NCBI GenBank assembly: GCA_024226335.1
Contig: JAAELY010000386.1
Span: 1-43,798 of the forward strand
DNA length: 43,798 bases
Origin: a bacterium
Lineage (GTDB): Bacteria > Myxococcota_A > UBA9160 > SZUA-336
Reading direction: 5' to 3'
Position 1 is the stretch's first letter, and the number at the start of each line of letters is the position of its first letter. A program made the position numbers and the translations under genes. The notes beneath the pieces are model-generated. The model searched no databases and had not been told where the DNA came from. It saw only the letters and a program-made list of their open reading frames with translations. Positions 16,205 through 25,331 of the stretch are shown piece after piece.

Positions 16205-16624
16205 TCAGTCGTCGATCGGTTCCCGGCGGCGGCGCTTGCGCTGCGAGCGCTCTCGCTTCTCTTTGAGACGGCGCTCGACCGCACCTCTGGACGGGCGCGT
16301 CTTCTTTCGTGACTTCGGTGCCGTAGCGACCGAGTCGAGCATCTCGCGCAGTTTCTCGAGACTGTCAGCTACATTTCGCCCCTGGTCGCGAAAGCGCTGG
16401 CTCGTGACAATCAGTTCGCCCTCTTGCGTCACTCGTCTCCCGTAGCGCTGCATGAAGCGTCGGAGGACTGCGGGTGGAAGACTCGGACTGTCTCTGATCG
16501 ACCAGCGCAACGTGACCCGGGTGTTGACCTTGTTCACGTTCTGACCGCCGGGACCGGAACTGCGCGAAAAAGAGAACTGGAACTCGCGCAGTGGAATCTT
16601 CAGTCTGTCGTTCACATGGAGCAT
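16205..16624 (-). CDS. arfB: Alternative ribosome-rescue factor, peptidyl-tRNA hydrolase
   Basis: A 139-residue protein, about the length of E. coli ArfB (YaeJ). The catalytic GGQ lies at residues 26-28 in FSRSSGPGGQNVNK, followed by VTLRWSI. The C-terminal tail is rich in lysine and arginine (KKTRPSR, RRLKEKRERSQRKRRR), which in ArfB enters the empty mRNA channel. It hydrolyses peptidyl-tRNA on ribosomes stalled without a stop codon. I chose MLHVNDRLKI as the start because it matches the family length; an ATG 90 bases upstream would add an unrelated segment. It is convergent with the TMTC-like gene and divergent from the thioesterase gene. Confidence 0.95.
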   Translation of the reverse strand: MLHVNDRLKIPLREFQFSFSRSSGPGGQNVNKVNTRVTLRWSIRDSPSLPPAVLRRFMQRYGRRVTQEGELIVTSQRFRDQGRNVADSLEKLREMLDSVATAPKSRKKTRPSRGAVERRLKEKRERSQRKRRRREPIDD

Positions 16625-16642
16625 ATGGCCATATTCTAGCTC

Positions 16643-16671
16643 TTGACCGGGAAGTACTCTAAAGAAACACT
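16643..16671 (+). promoter_or_regulatory. Candidate sigma-70-type promoter of the thioesterase gene
   Basis: TTGACC (16643-16648) and AACACT (16666-16671) are separated by 17 bases. A start point about seven bases downstream would fall on the GTG start codon at 16678, implying a leaderless or nearly leaderless transcript. That fits the lack of a Shine-Dalgarno site before this gene. Confidence 0.4.
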
Positions 16672-16677
16672 CTGCAC

Positions 16678-17115
16678 GTGCCCGATCTACCAGCAACAGC
16701 ACCTCCAGGTGCAAAGACTTCGACGCTCCGCTACCGCGTACCCTTTTTTGACACCGACGGCATGCGGATCGTTCACCATGCGAACTACCTTCGTTATCTC
16801 GAACTCGCCCGGGTCGCGTTCCTCGACGAACACGACCGTGCGTATCGCGAATGGGTCGACCAGGGGCTGCACTTTGCAGTGACCGGCGTCGAGGTCGCCT
16901 ACAAGCGCGGAGCTCACTTCGATGAGATCCTGGAGATCACGGCGTGGATCGAGAAGCTTCGCGGCGCATCTCTGCGGATCGCCTACATCGTAAGCTGCGG
17001 CGAGGAACTCCTGGCCACCGCCGCGACAAATCACGCCCTGGTCGACGATTCCGGACGACCCAGACGCATCCCGCGCGAGCGACGAGACAGCATGCGCGCG
17101 CTGATGGAGGACTGA
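16678..17115 (+). CDS. Acyl-CoA thioesterase, 4HBT hot-dog fold (YbgC-like)
   Basis: A 145-residue hot-dog protein with the family's active-site pattern VPFFDTDGMRIVHHANYLRY (about residues 22-41), where the aspartate in FDTDGM is the expected catalytic residue. Then come FLDEHDRAYREWVDQG and VTGVEVAYKRGAHFDE. These enzymes hydrolyse short- or medium-chain acyl-CoA. The start is GTG with no clear ribosome-binding site. It is divergent from arfB and convergent with the SpoU methyltransferase gene. Confidence 0.92.
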   Translation: MPDLPATAPPGAKTSTLRYRVPFFDTDGMRIVHHANYLRYLELARVAFLDEHDRAYREWVDQGLHFAVTGVEVAYKRGAHFDEILEITAWIEKLRGASLRIAYIVSCGEELLATAATNHALVDDSGRPRRIPRERRDSMRALMED

Positions 17116-17136
17116 AGGGTCGGGTTCGACGGGCGA

Positions 17137-17967
17137 CTACTCGGAGGCAGCAGCAGGACTGCCCAGAGCGTGTAGCGCCACTGCGGCGGCGGTCGCCACA
17201 TTCAGCGACTCAACCGCCTCTGAGATGGCGATCCGCAGCGATCGATCCGCGAGTTCCAATGCCTGCGGATGCAGCCCCTCGCCTTCGTGCCCGAGCAGGA
17301 GCGCATAGCGTGAGGGAACCGATCCACGCTCGAGTCCGGCCAGATCGTCTGAGCCTTGCGCCGGGGTCAGGGCGAGACACGCGAAACCCGCCTTGCGCAG
17401 TTCTGCAATGGTATCGCGCCAATCGTTGAAGCCTGTGAAAGGCACGAGCAATGAACTTCCCATGGAAGTGCGAATTGCCTTCCGGTAGAGCGGATGCGCG
17501 CAGCCCGGACCGAGCAGCACCGCATCGACACCGAAAGCCCGCGCGTTGCGGAACAGACCGCCGATATTGTCGGGATTGGTCACGCGATCGAGCACGAGAA
17601 GCCGCCGGGCGCCGTCGCCGATCTTCTTCAGCAGCCCCTCGATCGGCGTATCGTCGGGTCTTTCGCCAATCGCCAGGCAATTCTGGTGGATTTCGTGGCC
17701 CGCGATCGACCGCAACGCAACTCCGTCCGCCAGGAAGACCTCGAGATCGGCTCTCGCGCCGCCCAGAACGGGCTCGAGTCGACGAAACGCGTTCTCCGTG
17801 GTCAGGAGCGAGCGAACCCCGAGATCGGACTCGAGAAGCAGGATCTCCACCACCTTCAGCCCCTCGGCAATGAAGAGGCCCCTTTCCCGCACCCACTCCG
17901 GATCCCGGACCCCGCGGTAATCCGCGACGCGTGGGTCTTTGAGATCCATAATCTCGCTGATCTTCAC
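17137..17967 (-). CDS. SpoU/TrmH family RNA 2'-O-methyltransferase
   Basis: A 276-residue protein with a GTG start, preceded by GGAGG five bases upstream. The N-terminal part is an RNA-binding substrate domain (ERGLFIAEGLKVVEILL). The C-terminal SPOUT knot domain has motif 1 LDRVTNPDNIGGLFRNARAF, motif 2 LLLGHEGEGL and motif 3 ISEAVESLNVATAAAVALH, which together bind S-adenosylmethionine in the trefoil knot. It methylates a ribose 2'-hydroxyl in tRNA or rRNA, but the target nucleotide is not predictable. It follows the enoyl-CoA hydratase gene by 13 bases and is probably co-transcribed with it. Confidence 0.93.
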   Translation of the reverse strand: MKISEIMDLKDPRVADYRGVRDPEWVRERGLFIAEGLKVVEILLLESDLGVRSLLTTENAFRRLEPVLGGARADLEVFLADGVALRSIAGHEIHQNCLAIGERPDDTPIEGLLKKIGDGARRLLVLDRVTNPDNIGGLFRNARAFGVDAVLLGPGCAHPLYRKAIRTSMGSSLLVPFTGFNDWRDTIAELRKAGFACLALTPAQGSDDLAGLERGSVPSRYALLLGHEGEGLHPQALELADRSLRIAISEAVESLNVATAAAVALHALGSPAAASE

Positions 17968-17980
17968 GATCGCCTCCGCG

Positions 17981-18760
17981 TCAGTCGCCTCGCTCAAAAC
18001 TCGCGCGGGCTGCCGCACTTCGCGATGCAGACATCAGCGAATCTCCATCGGATTCGGTGGCATCTCCAAGCGGCGAACTCTGACTGTAGGCCCGGAACTG
18101 GGTCTTGGTCATGTGAACCGCAACCTCCGGCTTCTCGGCAATGCGGCGGGCCCAGGCGTCGACGGCAGAGTCGAGTTCAGCCACCGGAACGGCTCGATGG
18201 ACGACCCCGAGGCGAGCGGCTTCAACAGCTTGGATTTGATCGCACATCAGGATCAACTCGCGAGCCCGGGATGCACCAATCTCTTGAATCAGGCGCGGTG
18301 TAGCTCCCCACGCCAACGGAATGCCGAGATCGACCTCGGGAATGTGGAAGACGGCATCGTCTGAGGCGATTCGCAGATCGCACGCGAGTGCGAGCGCCAG
18401 ACCACCGCCGACTGCGTGACCGTGTACCCGCGCGATCGTGGCCGCTTCGAGGTCGAGAACTGCCGCACAAGCGCGCCGTCCGAGTTGCGATGCATAGCGG
18501 CGTTCGCGATCACTCGCTCCTGATGCAGCACTCATTCGCGCAACACCCGGAGGATCTCGGCGATCCGCCCCGGCACAGAAAGACTTTCCACGACCGCCGA
18601 GAACGACGACGCGCGTCTCGAAATCTCTTTGGAGTTCCGTGAATAGCGCGCAGATCTCCTCGAGCGCCAGTGTGTTCAGTGCGTTGCGACGTTCGGGCCG
18701 GTCGAGCCAGACATAGGTGATCGCGTCTTTTCGTTCCACGGTCAGGGTTTCAAAGCTCAT
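17981..18760 (-). CDS. Enoyl-CoA hydratase/isomerase family protein
   Basis: A crotonase-fold protein of 259 residues. The oxyanion-hole segments GKSFCAGADRRD (about 58-69) and GHAVGGGLALALACDLRIAS (about 113-132) are both visible. In the second half, the usual catalytic glutamate region reads FHIPEVDLGIPLAWG, containing one acidic residue at the expected place, so hydratase activity is plausible but an isomerase or hydrolase role cannot be excluded. It probably acts on medium-chain enoyl-CoA. GGAGAG lies about 11 bases before the ATG. Transcription is divergent from the HD hydrolase gene. Confidence 0.92.
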   Translation of the reverse strand: MSFETLTVERKDAITYVWLDRPERRNALNTLALEEICALFTELQRDFETRVVVLGGRGKSFCAGADRRDPPGVARMSAASGASDRERRYASQLGRRACAAVLDLEAATIARVHGHAVGGGLALALACDLRIASDDAVFHIPEVDLGIPLAWGATPRLIQEIGASRARELILMCDQIQAVEAARLGVVHRAVPVAELDSAVDAWARRIAEKPEVAVHMTKTQFRAYSQSSPLGDATESDGDSLMSASRSAAARASFERGD

Positions 18761-18842
18761 GGAAGTATTCTCTCCGAGACGACTCGCGCTGTCGAGTTGA
18801 GAGAACCCGCCCCGAAGCGATCGTTTCGGCTATATTCCCTGC

Positions 18843-19433
18843 GTGACTCCAGAAGATCGCCAGCGCTTCATCGATGCTTTCGCCTTTGCGCTAGACGTCC
18901 ATGCCCGGCAACAACGGAAGGGCCGCGCGGTTCCCTATTCGAGCCACCTCCTGCAAGTGGCGGGGCGTGTTCAGGAAAGCGGTGGTGACCTGGATCAGTC
19001 GATCGCGGCGCTGCTTCACGATGCGATTGAGGACTCGGAGCACGTGAGCTACGAACTCATCTACGAGGAGTTCGGCGAGTCCGTCGCTGAAATCGTGCGC
19101 GACTGCACCGATACCCTGCCAGGCGAGCATCCCAAGCAGAAACGACCTTGGATGCAGCGAAAGACCGAGTATCTGGAACACCTGAAGTCCGCCCCTGACC
19201 GCAGCCTGCTAGTCACGCTTTGCGACAAGTGTCACAACCTGAGTTCCACACTCATGGACATTCAGGATCGGGGTTTTCAGCACATGGATCACTTCAATTC
19301 GACGCCGGAGCAACAGCTCTGGTACTTCGAGAGCATTCTCGAAATCACTCGATACCGGATTCCGACGCGTTTGCAGCGGGAGTTCCAGGAACTGGTTTCG
19401 AGGTTCCGCGAAATCCTGGCGAGCGCAAAATGA
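18843..19433 (+). CDS. HD-domain hydrolase related to the SpoT (p)ppGpp hydrolase domain
   Basis: A 196-residue single-domain protein. Residues about 17-165 match the HD hydrolase part of RelA/SpoT/MESH1: HARQQRKGRAVPYSSH, LLHDAIED (the HD pair) and TLCDKCHNL (distal metal-binding Asp). No synthetase or ACT/TGS domain is present, so it would be a small alarmone hydrolase or a related pyrophosphohydrolase. The GTG start lies seven bases after TATATT (18831-18836), a possible -10, suggesting a leaderless mRNA. Its TGA overlaps the ATG of the next gene (ATGA), an unexpected coupling of a cytosolic alarmone-type enzyme with a secreted protein. Confidence 0.88.
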   Translation: MTPEDRQRFIDAFAFALDVHARQQRKGRAVPYSSHLLQVAGRVQESGGDLDQSIAALLHDAIEDSEHVSYELIYEEFGESVAEIVRDCTDTLPGEHPKQKRPWMQRKTEYLEHLKSAPDRSLLVTLCDKCHNLSSTLMDIQDRGFQHMDHFNSTPEQQLWYFESILEITRYRIPTRLQREFQELVSRFREILASAK

Positions 19434-21835
19434 ACATCAGAGCAGTCCTCCTGCTCTGCCTCGTCTCCATTCCGGGAATCGCCCGATCCACTACGCTCCC
19501 GACCTATCAAACCTTGACACTGGCAGCGGGCGACGTACACCAGCACGCGTTTTCGGCTTACTCCGCAGCCATCATGGCCAGCGATACCTGCGGGGCCCAT
19601 CAGTACGGGGTACCCGATGCGGTCTACGACGCGATGGCGAGCGGGGGCTACGACTGGGGCAATATCGCGCACCACACGCACCTGCTCAGCGGCGACCCGA
19701 ACAGCCCGGGCTATAGCTGGTGGATCGATCCAAACAACAGCTTCTCGGTGCCCGATCCGAGGTTTGCAGGCTACTCGTTCGAGCCCAATCCAAACGGTTT
19801 CTTCGACTACGTGAGCGGTCAATCGCTCGTGGCTCCCGCGAATCCGTGGAGCGAACCCATGTCGATGTCGAGCGCGGCAAACTCACGCAATAATCCGGGA
19901 ACTTTCGTGGCATTTTCGGGGCGCGAGTTCACGACCCAAGTCGGAAGCATCAGCGGTAGTGACGCCGGTGAAGGCGGTCACAAGACGGTCATCATCCCGG
20001 GCGATACCGACCGCGTCTGTGGCCCGATCCTGCAGGGCACCCCTCCAGTGATCGTCAACGATTCGCAATTCTGCCACAGCGAGTACGATCTCTTTCTCTG
20101 GGCCCACGAGAACAACGCGATCATCGTCCAGGCGCACCCTGGGAACATGAACGCGGTCCCGCTTCATCCCATCACGGCTCCCGGTGGATTCAGCGACGAC
20201 TTCGTTCAAGGCATTGAACTCGGAAACTCCCATCGGGCGAAATGGGAGGATTCCTATCAAGAGGCCTTGCAGAAGGGATACCGTCTTTTCCCCGCATGCG
20301 GCACCGACACTCACAACAATCCCGGCGGTTCCTGTACGTTGAACAGCCTCCCCAACACGAAACGAGGGGCGACGTTGTGCTGGGTCGATACCCTGACTCG
20401 AAACGGCGTAATCGACTCAATGAAGGATCGGCGTTGCTACTTTGCCAAGCATCACGAGCCGGTTCTTCAGATCGAATCCTGCGACGAGTGGGACGATCTC
20501 AATGGCGTTTGCATCACGCCCGCCGCGCGCATGGGCGATCTTCTGGACGTAGGCGACGGAAGCGGTCACGTTCGAGTGCGGGCCACGAATGACCCCAATA
20601 ACGTCGTTCCGGGCGTTCCGCAAAACAGCTACCGCTTTCACCAACTCGACCTGGTGAATCAATCCGGAACCGTCCTCGCTACGTGCGACGACGACCCAAA
20701 CACCACGACCGCCGAATGCGGCTGCACACTCGACGATGTGAACGGCCTGGACACCTGCATTTTCGAAGGAGAGATTCCGCTGGCACCGGGCGCGATCTAC
20801 GCGCGCATCCGCTGCGAAGGTCCATCGTGCACAAACCCCTGCCCCGCCTCTATCGGCGCGGTGGGTGACTGCAGGGTGGTCACGGCCAGTGCTCCGATTT
20901 TCGTCAACTGGCCGGACTACAAGACATCGATCGGCTTCGCGGGCTTTGAGAACTGTGACTTTGACTCCGACACCGTGCCCTGCTGGGACGACAACTGCGA
21001 TGTCACCGCGAATGCGGATCAACTGGACGGCGATGGCGATGGCCGGGGCGATGCCTGCGACAACTGCCAGTTCATCGCAAACGAAGGCCAGGAGGACCTC
21101 GATGGCGACGGCATCGGCGATATCTGCGATCCCGATATGGACAATGATCTGCTTCCCAATGGCTCAGACCCCTGTCCCGCGGTCTTCAACTGGGATTTCG
21201 GAGACATCGACGCCGACGGAATAGACGATGCCTGCGACGTCTGCCCCGATTTCGCGGATCCGAACCAGATGGATACCAATGGAGATGGAATCGGAGATGA
21301 GTGTCAGTGCGGCGATGCGAACGGGAACTCCTGGGTAGGCGCCAACGATGCCGATCTGATCGATGCCTACGTCCAGGGTGGACCGATCCCACCGGGGATC
21401 TGTGACGGTACGGGCGAAGGCGTCTGCGACTCCGGAGACTACGTGGCCGTCATCTTGAACGTCTTCTTCGGCGGAAGGTTGTTCTGCCCGCAATTCCCCG
21501 ACACTGACGGTGACCTGCTCACGGATGGTCGCGACAATTGTCCGAGCGTGGACAACCCATTGCAGGAAGATACGAACCAGGACGGCACGGGCGACGCCTG
21601 CCAGTGCGGAGATGTCAGTGAAGACAATGACCTGACGCAACTCGATTTCGACATGCTCAGCCTGGCGTTGGCCGATCCCGGCGGTGCCTCACTCTCAGCC
21701 AGTGCGCTAGACCGTTGCTCCGTCGTCGGAACCGCCGCAGATTGCAATATTGCCGACCTGGGAGTCATCGCGCGGGCGATCGCAGGCTTCCCTCCGGGAC
21801 CCCAACTCCTCTGCACGGCAGCTCAGGGACCGTGA
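19430..21835 (+). CDS. Secreted PHP-like protein with thrombospondin type 3 repeats and dockerin-like C-terminus
   Basis: The 801-residue protein has a signal peptide (MNIRAVLLLCLVSIPGIARS). The N-terminal half resembles the PHP/DUF3604 metallohydrolase fold: GDVHQH (about 34-39), IAHHTHL, FSGREF, VQAHPGNM and GTDTHNN provide clustered His/Asp metal ligands. Residues about 500-620 begin a run of calcium-binding thrombospondin type 3 units (DGDGDGRGDACD, DLDGDGIGDICD, DTNGDGIGDECQCG). The end carries two dockerin-like segments (CGDANGNSWVGANDADLIDAY; CGDVSEDNDLTQLDFDML). It is probably an outer-surface, calcium-stabilised hydrolase of unknown substrate. It is convergent, 24 bases apart, with the giant secreted protein gene. 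Confidence 0.85.
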   Translation: MNIRAVLLLCLVSIPGIARSTTLPTYQTLTLAAGDVHQHAFSAYSAAIMASDTCGAHQYGVPDAVYDAMASGGYDWGNIAHHTHLLSGDPNSPGYSWWIDPNNSFSVPDPRFAGYSFEPNPNGFFDYVSGQSLVAPANPWSEPMSMSSAANSRNNPGTFVAFSGREFTTQVGSISGSDAGEGGHKTVIIPGDTDRVCGPILQGTPPVIVNDSQFCHSEYDLFLWAHENNAIIVQAHPGNMNAVPLHPITAPGGFSDDFVQGIELGNSHRAKWEDSYQEALQKGYRLFPACGTDTHNNPGGSCTLNSLPNTKRGATLCWVDTLTRNGVIDSMKDRRCYFAKHHEPVLQIESCDEWDDLNGVCITPAARMGDLLDVGDGSGHVRVRATNDPNNVVPGVPQNSYRFHQLDLVNQSGTVLATCDDDPNTTTAECGCTLDDVNGLDTCIFEGEIPLAPGAIYARIRCEGPSCTNPCPASIGAVGDCRVVTASAPIFVNWPDYKTSIGFAGFENCDFDSDTVPCWDDNCDVTANADQLDGDGDGRGDACDNCQFIANEGQEDLDGDGIGDICDPDMDNDLLPNGSDPCPAVFNWDFGDIDADGIDDACDVCPDFADPNQMDTNGDGIGDECQCGDANGNSWVGANDADLIDAYVQGGPIPPGICDGTGEGVCDSGDYVAVILNVFFGGRLFCPQFPDTDGDLLTDGRDNCPSVDNPLQEDTNQDGTGDACQCGDVSEDNDLTQLDFDMLSLALADPGGASLSASALDRCSVVGTAADCNIADLGVIARAIAGFPPGPQLLCTAAQGP

Positions 21836-21859
21836 TCGCACGGCGATAGCGCGGCCGGG

Positions 21860-24800
21860 CTAGTCGTCGCGGGCCAGCACGCTTGCGTAGAACAGCCAGC
21901 GCCGTTCCCAGAAGCGCGACAGTTTGAGCAGCAGGACATTGCGCCCGGCGCGCAACCGCACGGGGACACGGGCTTCGTCGCGCGTAATGCCCTTCAGGTT
22001 TGGCAGATACGCGACGGACTTTCCGTTGAGCCAGGCCGCCGCCGAACTACTGGCACCGAGGCTCAACCAGACGTCTTCGGGTGTCTCCCGTTCGATGTAC
22101 GCGACCGCATACACGACATCTCCAGTAACCGCGTGCTGGGCTGGACCGAGATCGACGACGGGCAGGCCCTGCAACGGAGTGACACGCGTGCTCCACCCCT
22201 CTGTATCGGGTGAGGCGAGCGCGCGCTCCGGAGGGGCCCGGGTCTCACGAATCGGGTACCAATCGGGATTCGCGTAACGGGGGCTGAGCTGCCATTTTCG
22301 CAGACCTCCAATCTCGAGAGGGTCCGAGCTCGCGCTGGCAATCGGTTCGATCGCCAGCGCAGCCAGACCGAACCCGGTCGGTCCGCCGAATTCGAAGATC
22401 AGAGAACCTTCTTCCGTCTGCGCCTCGAAGGAGCGCCGGAGCATCTGCCCAAGACTCAAGGGTGTGTCGAGTAGTGCGTACTCACCGCCGACGCGGGTCA
22501 GACCCGAGACCAGGAAGTTGCGCTGCGCCCATCCCGCATTCGTCTGGATCAGATGTACACGGTAGCGCCCGTCCGGCACGTCGACTCGAAACCGCTGCGC
22601 CCGTCCAGAAATCACAGAACGTCGAAGGGGAGGCTCTCGCAGCGTCTTTTCGTACGGCCAGAGCTGCGACTTCGTCCACTTCACGCGCACGCGCTGCGTA
22701 TCTCCCGCACGCCGCGCCAGCCGATAATCGCGTTCTTCGGGAGTCGGAGTCGAAATATCGTCCGGCTTCAACCAACCAAAACCGCGCTTGGAATCGTAGG
22801 GCGAATTGGGATCCACTCCCTGCCAGGGTCTGAGCGGTCGGGCTTCGCCGAAATCGAGAGCAATCGTCACGTTGCGCGGCGCCTCGCGCATCGCGAGATG
22901 CTCGTCTCGCAGCGCTTGCTCGCGTTGTTTCGCGACTTTCTGCAAGAGGACTGTACCGGCCGAAGCGTACTTAGCTGCGTCGATGAAGCCGCGTTGCACG
23001 CCTAGCTCCGCCACCTCGCTCAATAGTTCAGGAACTCCACGTGCCGCGTGTTTCGCGCGCATCAGATAGCGATCGCCTCGACGCACGAGACTCTCGGTGC
23101 GGCCGAGATCCCTGGGACCGAGCAGGATGACGCCATAGACGTCCATCGCTGGAACATCGAGTTCGATCTGCAATCCGCTCTTCTTGAATTGCAGCGGAAT
23201 CGGGTCGCGCCCGGGAACCAGAAACACCGCAGCCTCGACCAGGAGATCCTCGGGCGCGCGCAATCGCATCGGAAAACTCGCAATCTCAGCCGCCTCTCCA
23301 CTCTCGAAGTCGATGTCGTAGTTCACCAGATGGATCGACAGGAGACTCTTGTGGTGAACCCACGTCTTCGCCCAGAGCATCTCGGGGAGTGCACCGTCGA
23401 GTATCGGAGTCTCGAGGACCGCCCGCACCGCAGAATGAACGCGGCGACTCCTGTCCGAGATCTTCGCGGTGCGTCGGGACCTTGAGGACTGAAATGATCC
23501 GTCGCCCAGTGGTTGCACGACCGTACCGAATTTGCGCAACTCCTCGAGTCGCTTCCCGGCCGCAACTCCGTGGTTCTCGTCGCGGGTTCCGAACTCACCG
23601 AGCACTACCAGGGCCCCTCCCGTTTCCAGGAAGCCCTTTAGGATCTCTGTGTGCACCCGAGACAGATCGGTAATGGAGGGAGCGATCAACACGCGATACT
23701 TGCGCAGATCGTCCACGGAAATGCGATACGGTCCCAGATCGGGATGTTCCAGCAACACGACGCCATAGGGAAGATGTCCCTCTTCCAGAGCTCGTGCGGC
23801 ACCGGCGAGATCATTCACCGGCGGGATGTTCATCGAGAGAATCGTCGGAACGTACTGAGCGTGCATGAGCGTCGGAACCGAGTACAACAATCCGACCTGC
23901 GCATACCGCTCACGCCCCCGGCGCTCGAAGATCGCTCGATGCATCTCACGAAAGACCAGGTGTTCGCGCAACACATCGAGGAGTTCCGGGTGATCTCGCT
24001 GGAGCATGACTGGATTGTGCAAGAACACGGCGCCTCCGGCACTCATCTCTGCCCATTCGTGCACCAGGAGATCCCGGGTTGTCTTCCCCAGGTTCGGCAA
24101 GAACTGATAGGGTTTGCGGCCTCGCGCCATGGCTTCGGCAAGTTGCAGACGAAAGCTGCCCCAGGCGTTACTCCATCCGTTCTTGAAGATGTCGTACTGC
24201 GATTGGCCCGATGCTTCGAACCAGAGCATGTCGACGGAATCTCCCAGCGCGACTGCGTAGGGAACACGCCCGGGGAAGGACCCGCCGAGGTTTCCGTGTA
24301 CGTCATAGCTGCGTCCTGAGCGACTCGCAATCAGCTTGTTCTCACGGTAATAGCGCTGAAAACTGTGCAACTCAGATACGTACTGGAAGCGCTGGTACTC
24401 GGCCATGACGGGATCGTCAGTAATTCGACCCGCAGCTTCGCGCGCGCTCTTGTACAGGTAGGCTTCCGGTTCGACGTAAGGAGGAATCTTGTCGAAGAGA
24501 TCCTTGAGATGCGTCGCGGCGTACGTCCGAATATTGAAAGGGTCGGAACCTGGTTTCGACTTCAGCCGCTGCAGGCGTCCAGACGTGGTCAGAAAATGGC
24601 GAAACTTCAAGCTATTGAAGTCGTCGTAACGCCCGCGCGCTCCTTCGCCGATGCGGCTCGTTGCACCTCCAATATTGTCCTGCGAAATCGAATCGCCGAA
24701 TAATGGACTCGTAAGCCAATCGTAGTTGATCACCGCGGACCATCGCGGAGCCTTGTTGTCGGTGATCCAAGCGTTCCACTTTTGCTTCTTGGTCCAGCGT

Positions 24801-25279
24801 TTGACGCGGAGATTGTGGTGCGGGTCGATGACCTTTTCATTTCCGATCCCACGCGCAATTCCGTTTTCCCCGAAGAGTTTGAGTGCCGCATCTTCGTGAA
24901 AATGGATCGTCTCCTGGTACTCGTTATTGCCGTAGATCTCCGCAAAGATCCCGCGAGTTTCCAGGTATTGGTGGGTCGTGAGGTTCCCGCTGCGATCCAC
25001 GTAGTCGATCAGCAGCCAGTTATCCGGGTCCCGCCACCAGCCGGTCTCGCGCGTGGCACCGGCGCCAGTCCCGTGTCCAGAAGCTGCATTGACGATCGTT
25101 TCATTCCAGGCGGGCGGAGAACTGCGAAATTCCCGCACTTCGGTCAGGTAGTCGGGTAACTCGATCTCGACCGCCGGACCGCGGGGCAAGGGCTCTGCAA
25201 GCGCGCTCCCGGAAATGATCGACGCCGCCAGGCACGCGACGAGCGCAAACGAACTCGGGTTGCGGCTGAAGAAGAACAC
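21860..25279 (-). CDS. Large secreted glycosidase-like protein of unknown family
   Basis: From the GTG at 25279 it has about 1139 residues; TTG at 25333 or GTG at 25312 would add up to 18. A signal peptide (FALVACLAASIISGSALA) is clear. The middle (about 410-620) resembles the beta-galactosidase A4-type trimerisation/Rossmann domain, with AQVGLLYSVPTLMHAQ, YRVLIAPSITDLS and LKGFLETGGALVVLGEFG. After about residue 880 comes a jelly-roll or malectin-like domain (FRVDVPDGRYRVHLIQ), and the end is a galactose-binding-like domain (AAWLNGKSVAYL, VRLRAGRNVLLLKL). The N-terminal 400 residues should hold the catalytic domain but match no family I can name. The upstream-most TTG lies inside the T-run of a terminator, which argues for a later start. 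Confidence 0.82.
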   Translation of the reverse strand: MFFFSRNPSSFALVACLAASIISGSALAEPLPRGPAVEIELPDYLTEVREFRSSPPAWNETIVNAASGHGTGAGATRETGWWRDPDNWLLIDYVDRSGNLTTHQYLETRGIFAEIYGNNEYQETIHFHEDAALKLFGENGIARGIGNEKVIDPHHNLRVKRWTKKQKWNAWITDNKAPRWSAVINYDWLTSPLFGDSISQDNIGGATSRIGEGARGRYDDFNSLKFRHFLTTSGRLQRLKSKPGSDPFNIRTYAATHLKDLFDKIPPYVEPEAYLYKSAREAAGRITDDPVMAEYQRFQYVSELHSFQRYYRENKLIASRSGRSYDVHGNLGGSFPGRVPYAVALGDSVDMLWFEASGQSQYDIFKNGWSNAWGSFRLQLAEAMARGRKPYQFLPNLGKTTRDLLVHEWAEMSAGGAVFLHNPVMLQRDHPELLDVLREHLVFREMHRAIFERRGRERYAQVGLLYSVPTLMHAQYVPTILSMNIPPVNDLAGAARALEEGHLPYGVVLLEHPDLGPYRISVDDLRKYRVLIAPSITDLSRVHTEILKGFLETGGALVVLGEFGTRDENHGVAAGKRLEELRKFGTVVQPLGDGSFQSSRSRRTAKISDRSRRVHSAVRAVLETPILDGALPEMLWAKTWVHHKSLLSIHLVNYDIDFESGEAAEIASFPMRLRAPEDLLVEAAVFLVPGRDPIPLQFKKSGLQIELDVPAMDVYGVILLGPRDLGRTESLVRRGDRYLMRAKHAARGVPELLSEVAELGVQRGFIDAAKYASAGTVLLQKVAKQREQALRDEHLAMREAPRNVTIALDFGEARPLRPWQGVDPNSPYDSKRGFGWLKPDDISTPTPEERDYRLARRAGDTQRVRVKWTKSQLWPYEKTLREPPLRRSVISGRAQRFRVDVPDGRYRVHLIQTNAGWAQRNFLVSGLTRVGGEYALLDTPLSLGQMLRRSFEAQTEEGSLIFEFGGPTGFGLAALAIEPIASASSDPLEIGGLRKWQLSPRYANPDWYPIRETRAPPERALASPDTEGWSTRVTPLQGLPVVDLGPAQHAVTGDVVYAVAYIERETPEDVWLSLGASSSAAAWLNGKSVAYLPNLKGITRDEARVPVRLRAGRNVLLLKLSRFWERRWLFYASVLARDD

Positions 25280-25331
25280 TTGCGAAGGATACGTCCGGTT
25301 GGCGATCGACACAGACCGCGGCGAAAGACGC

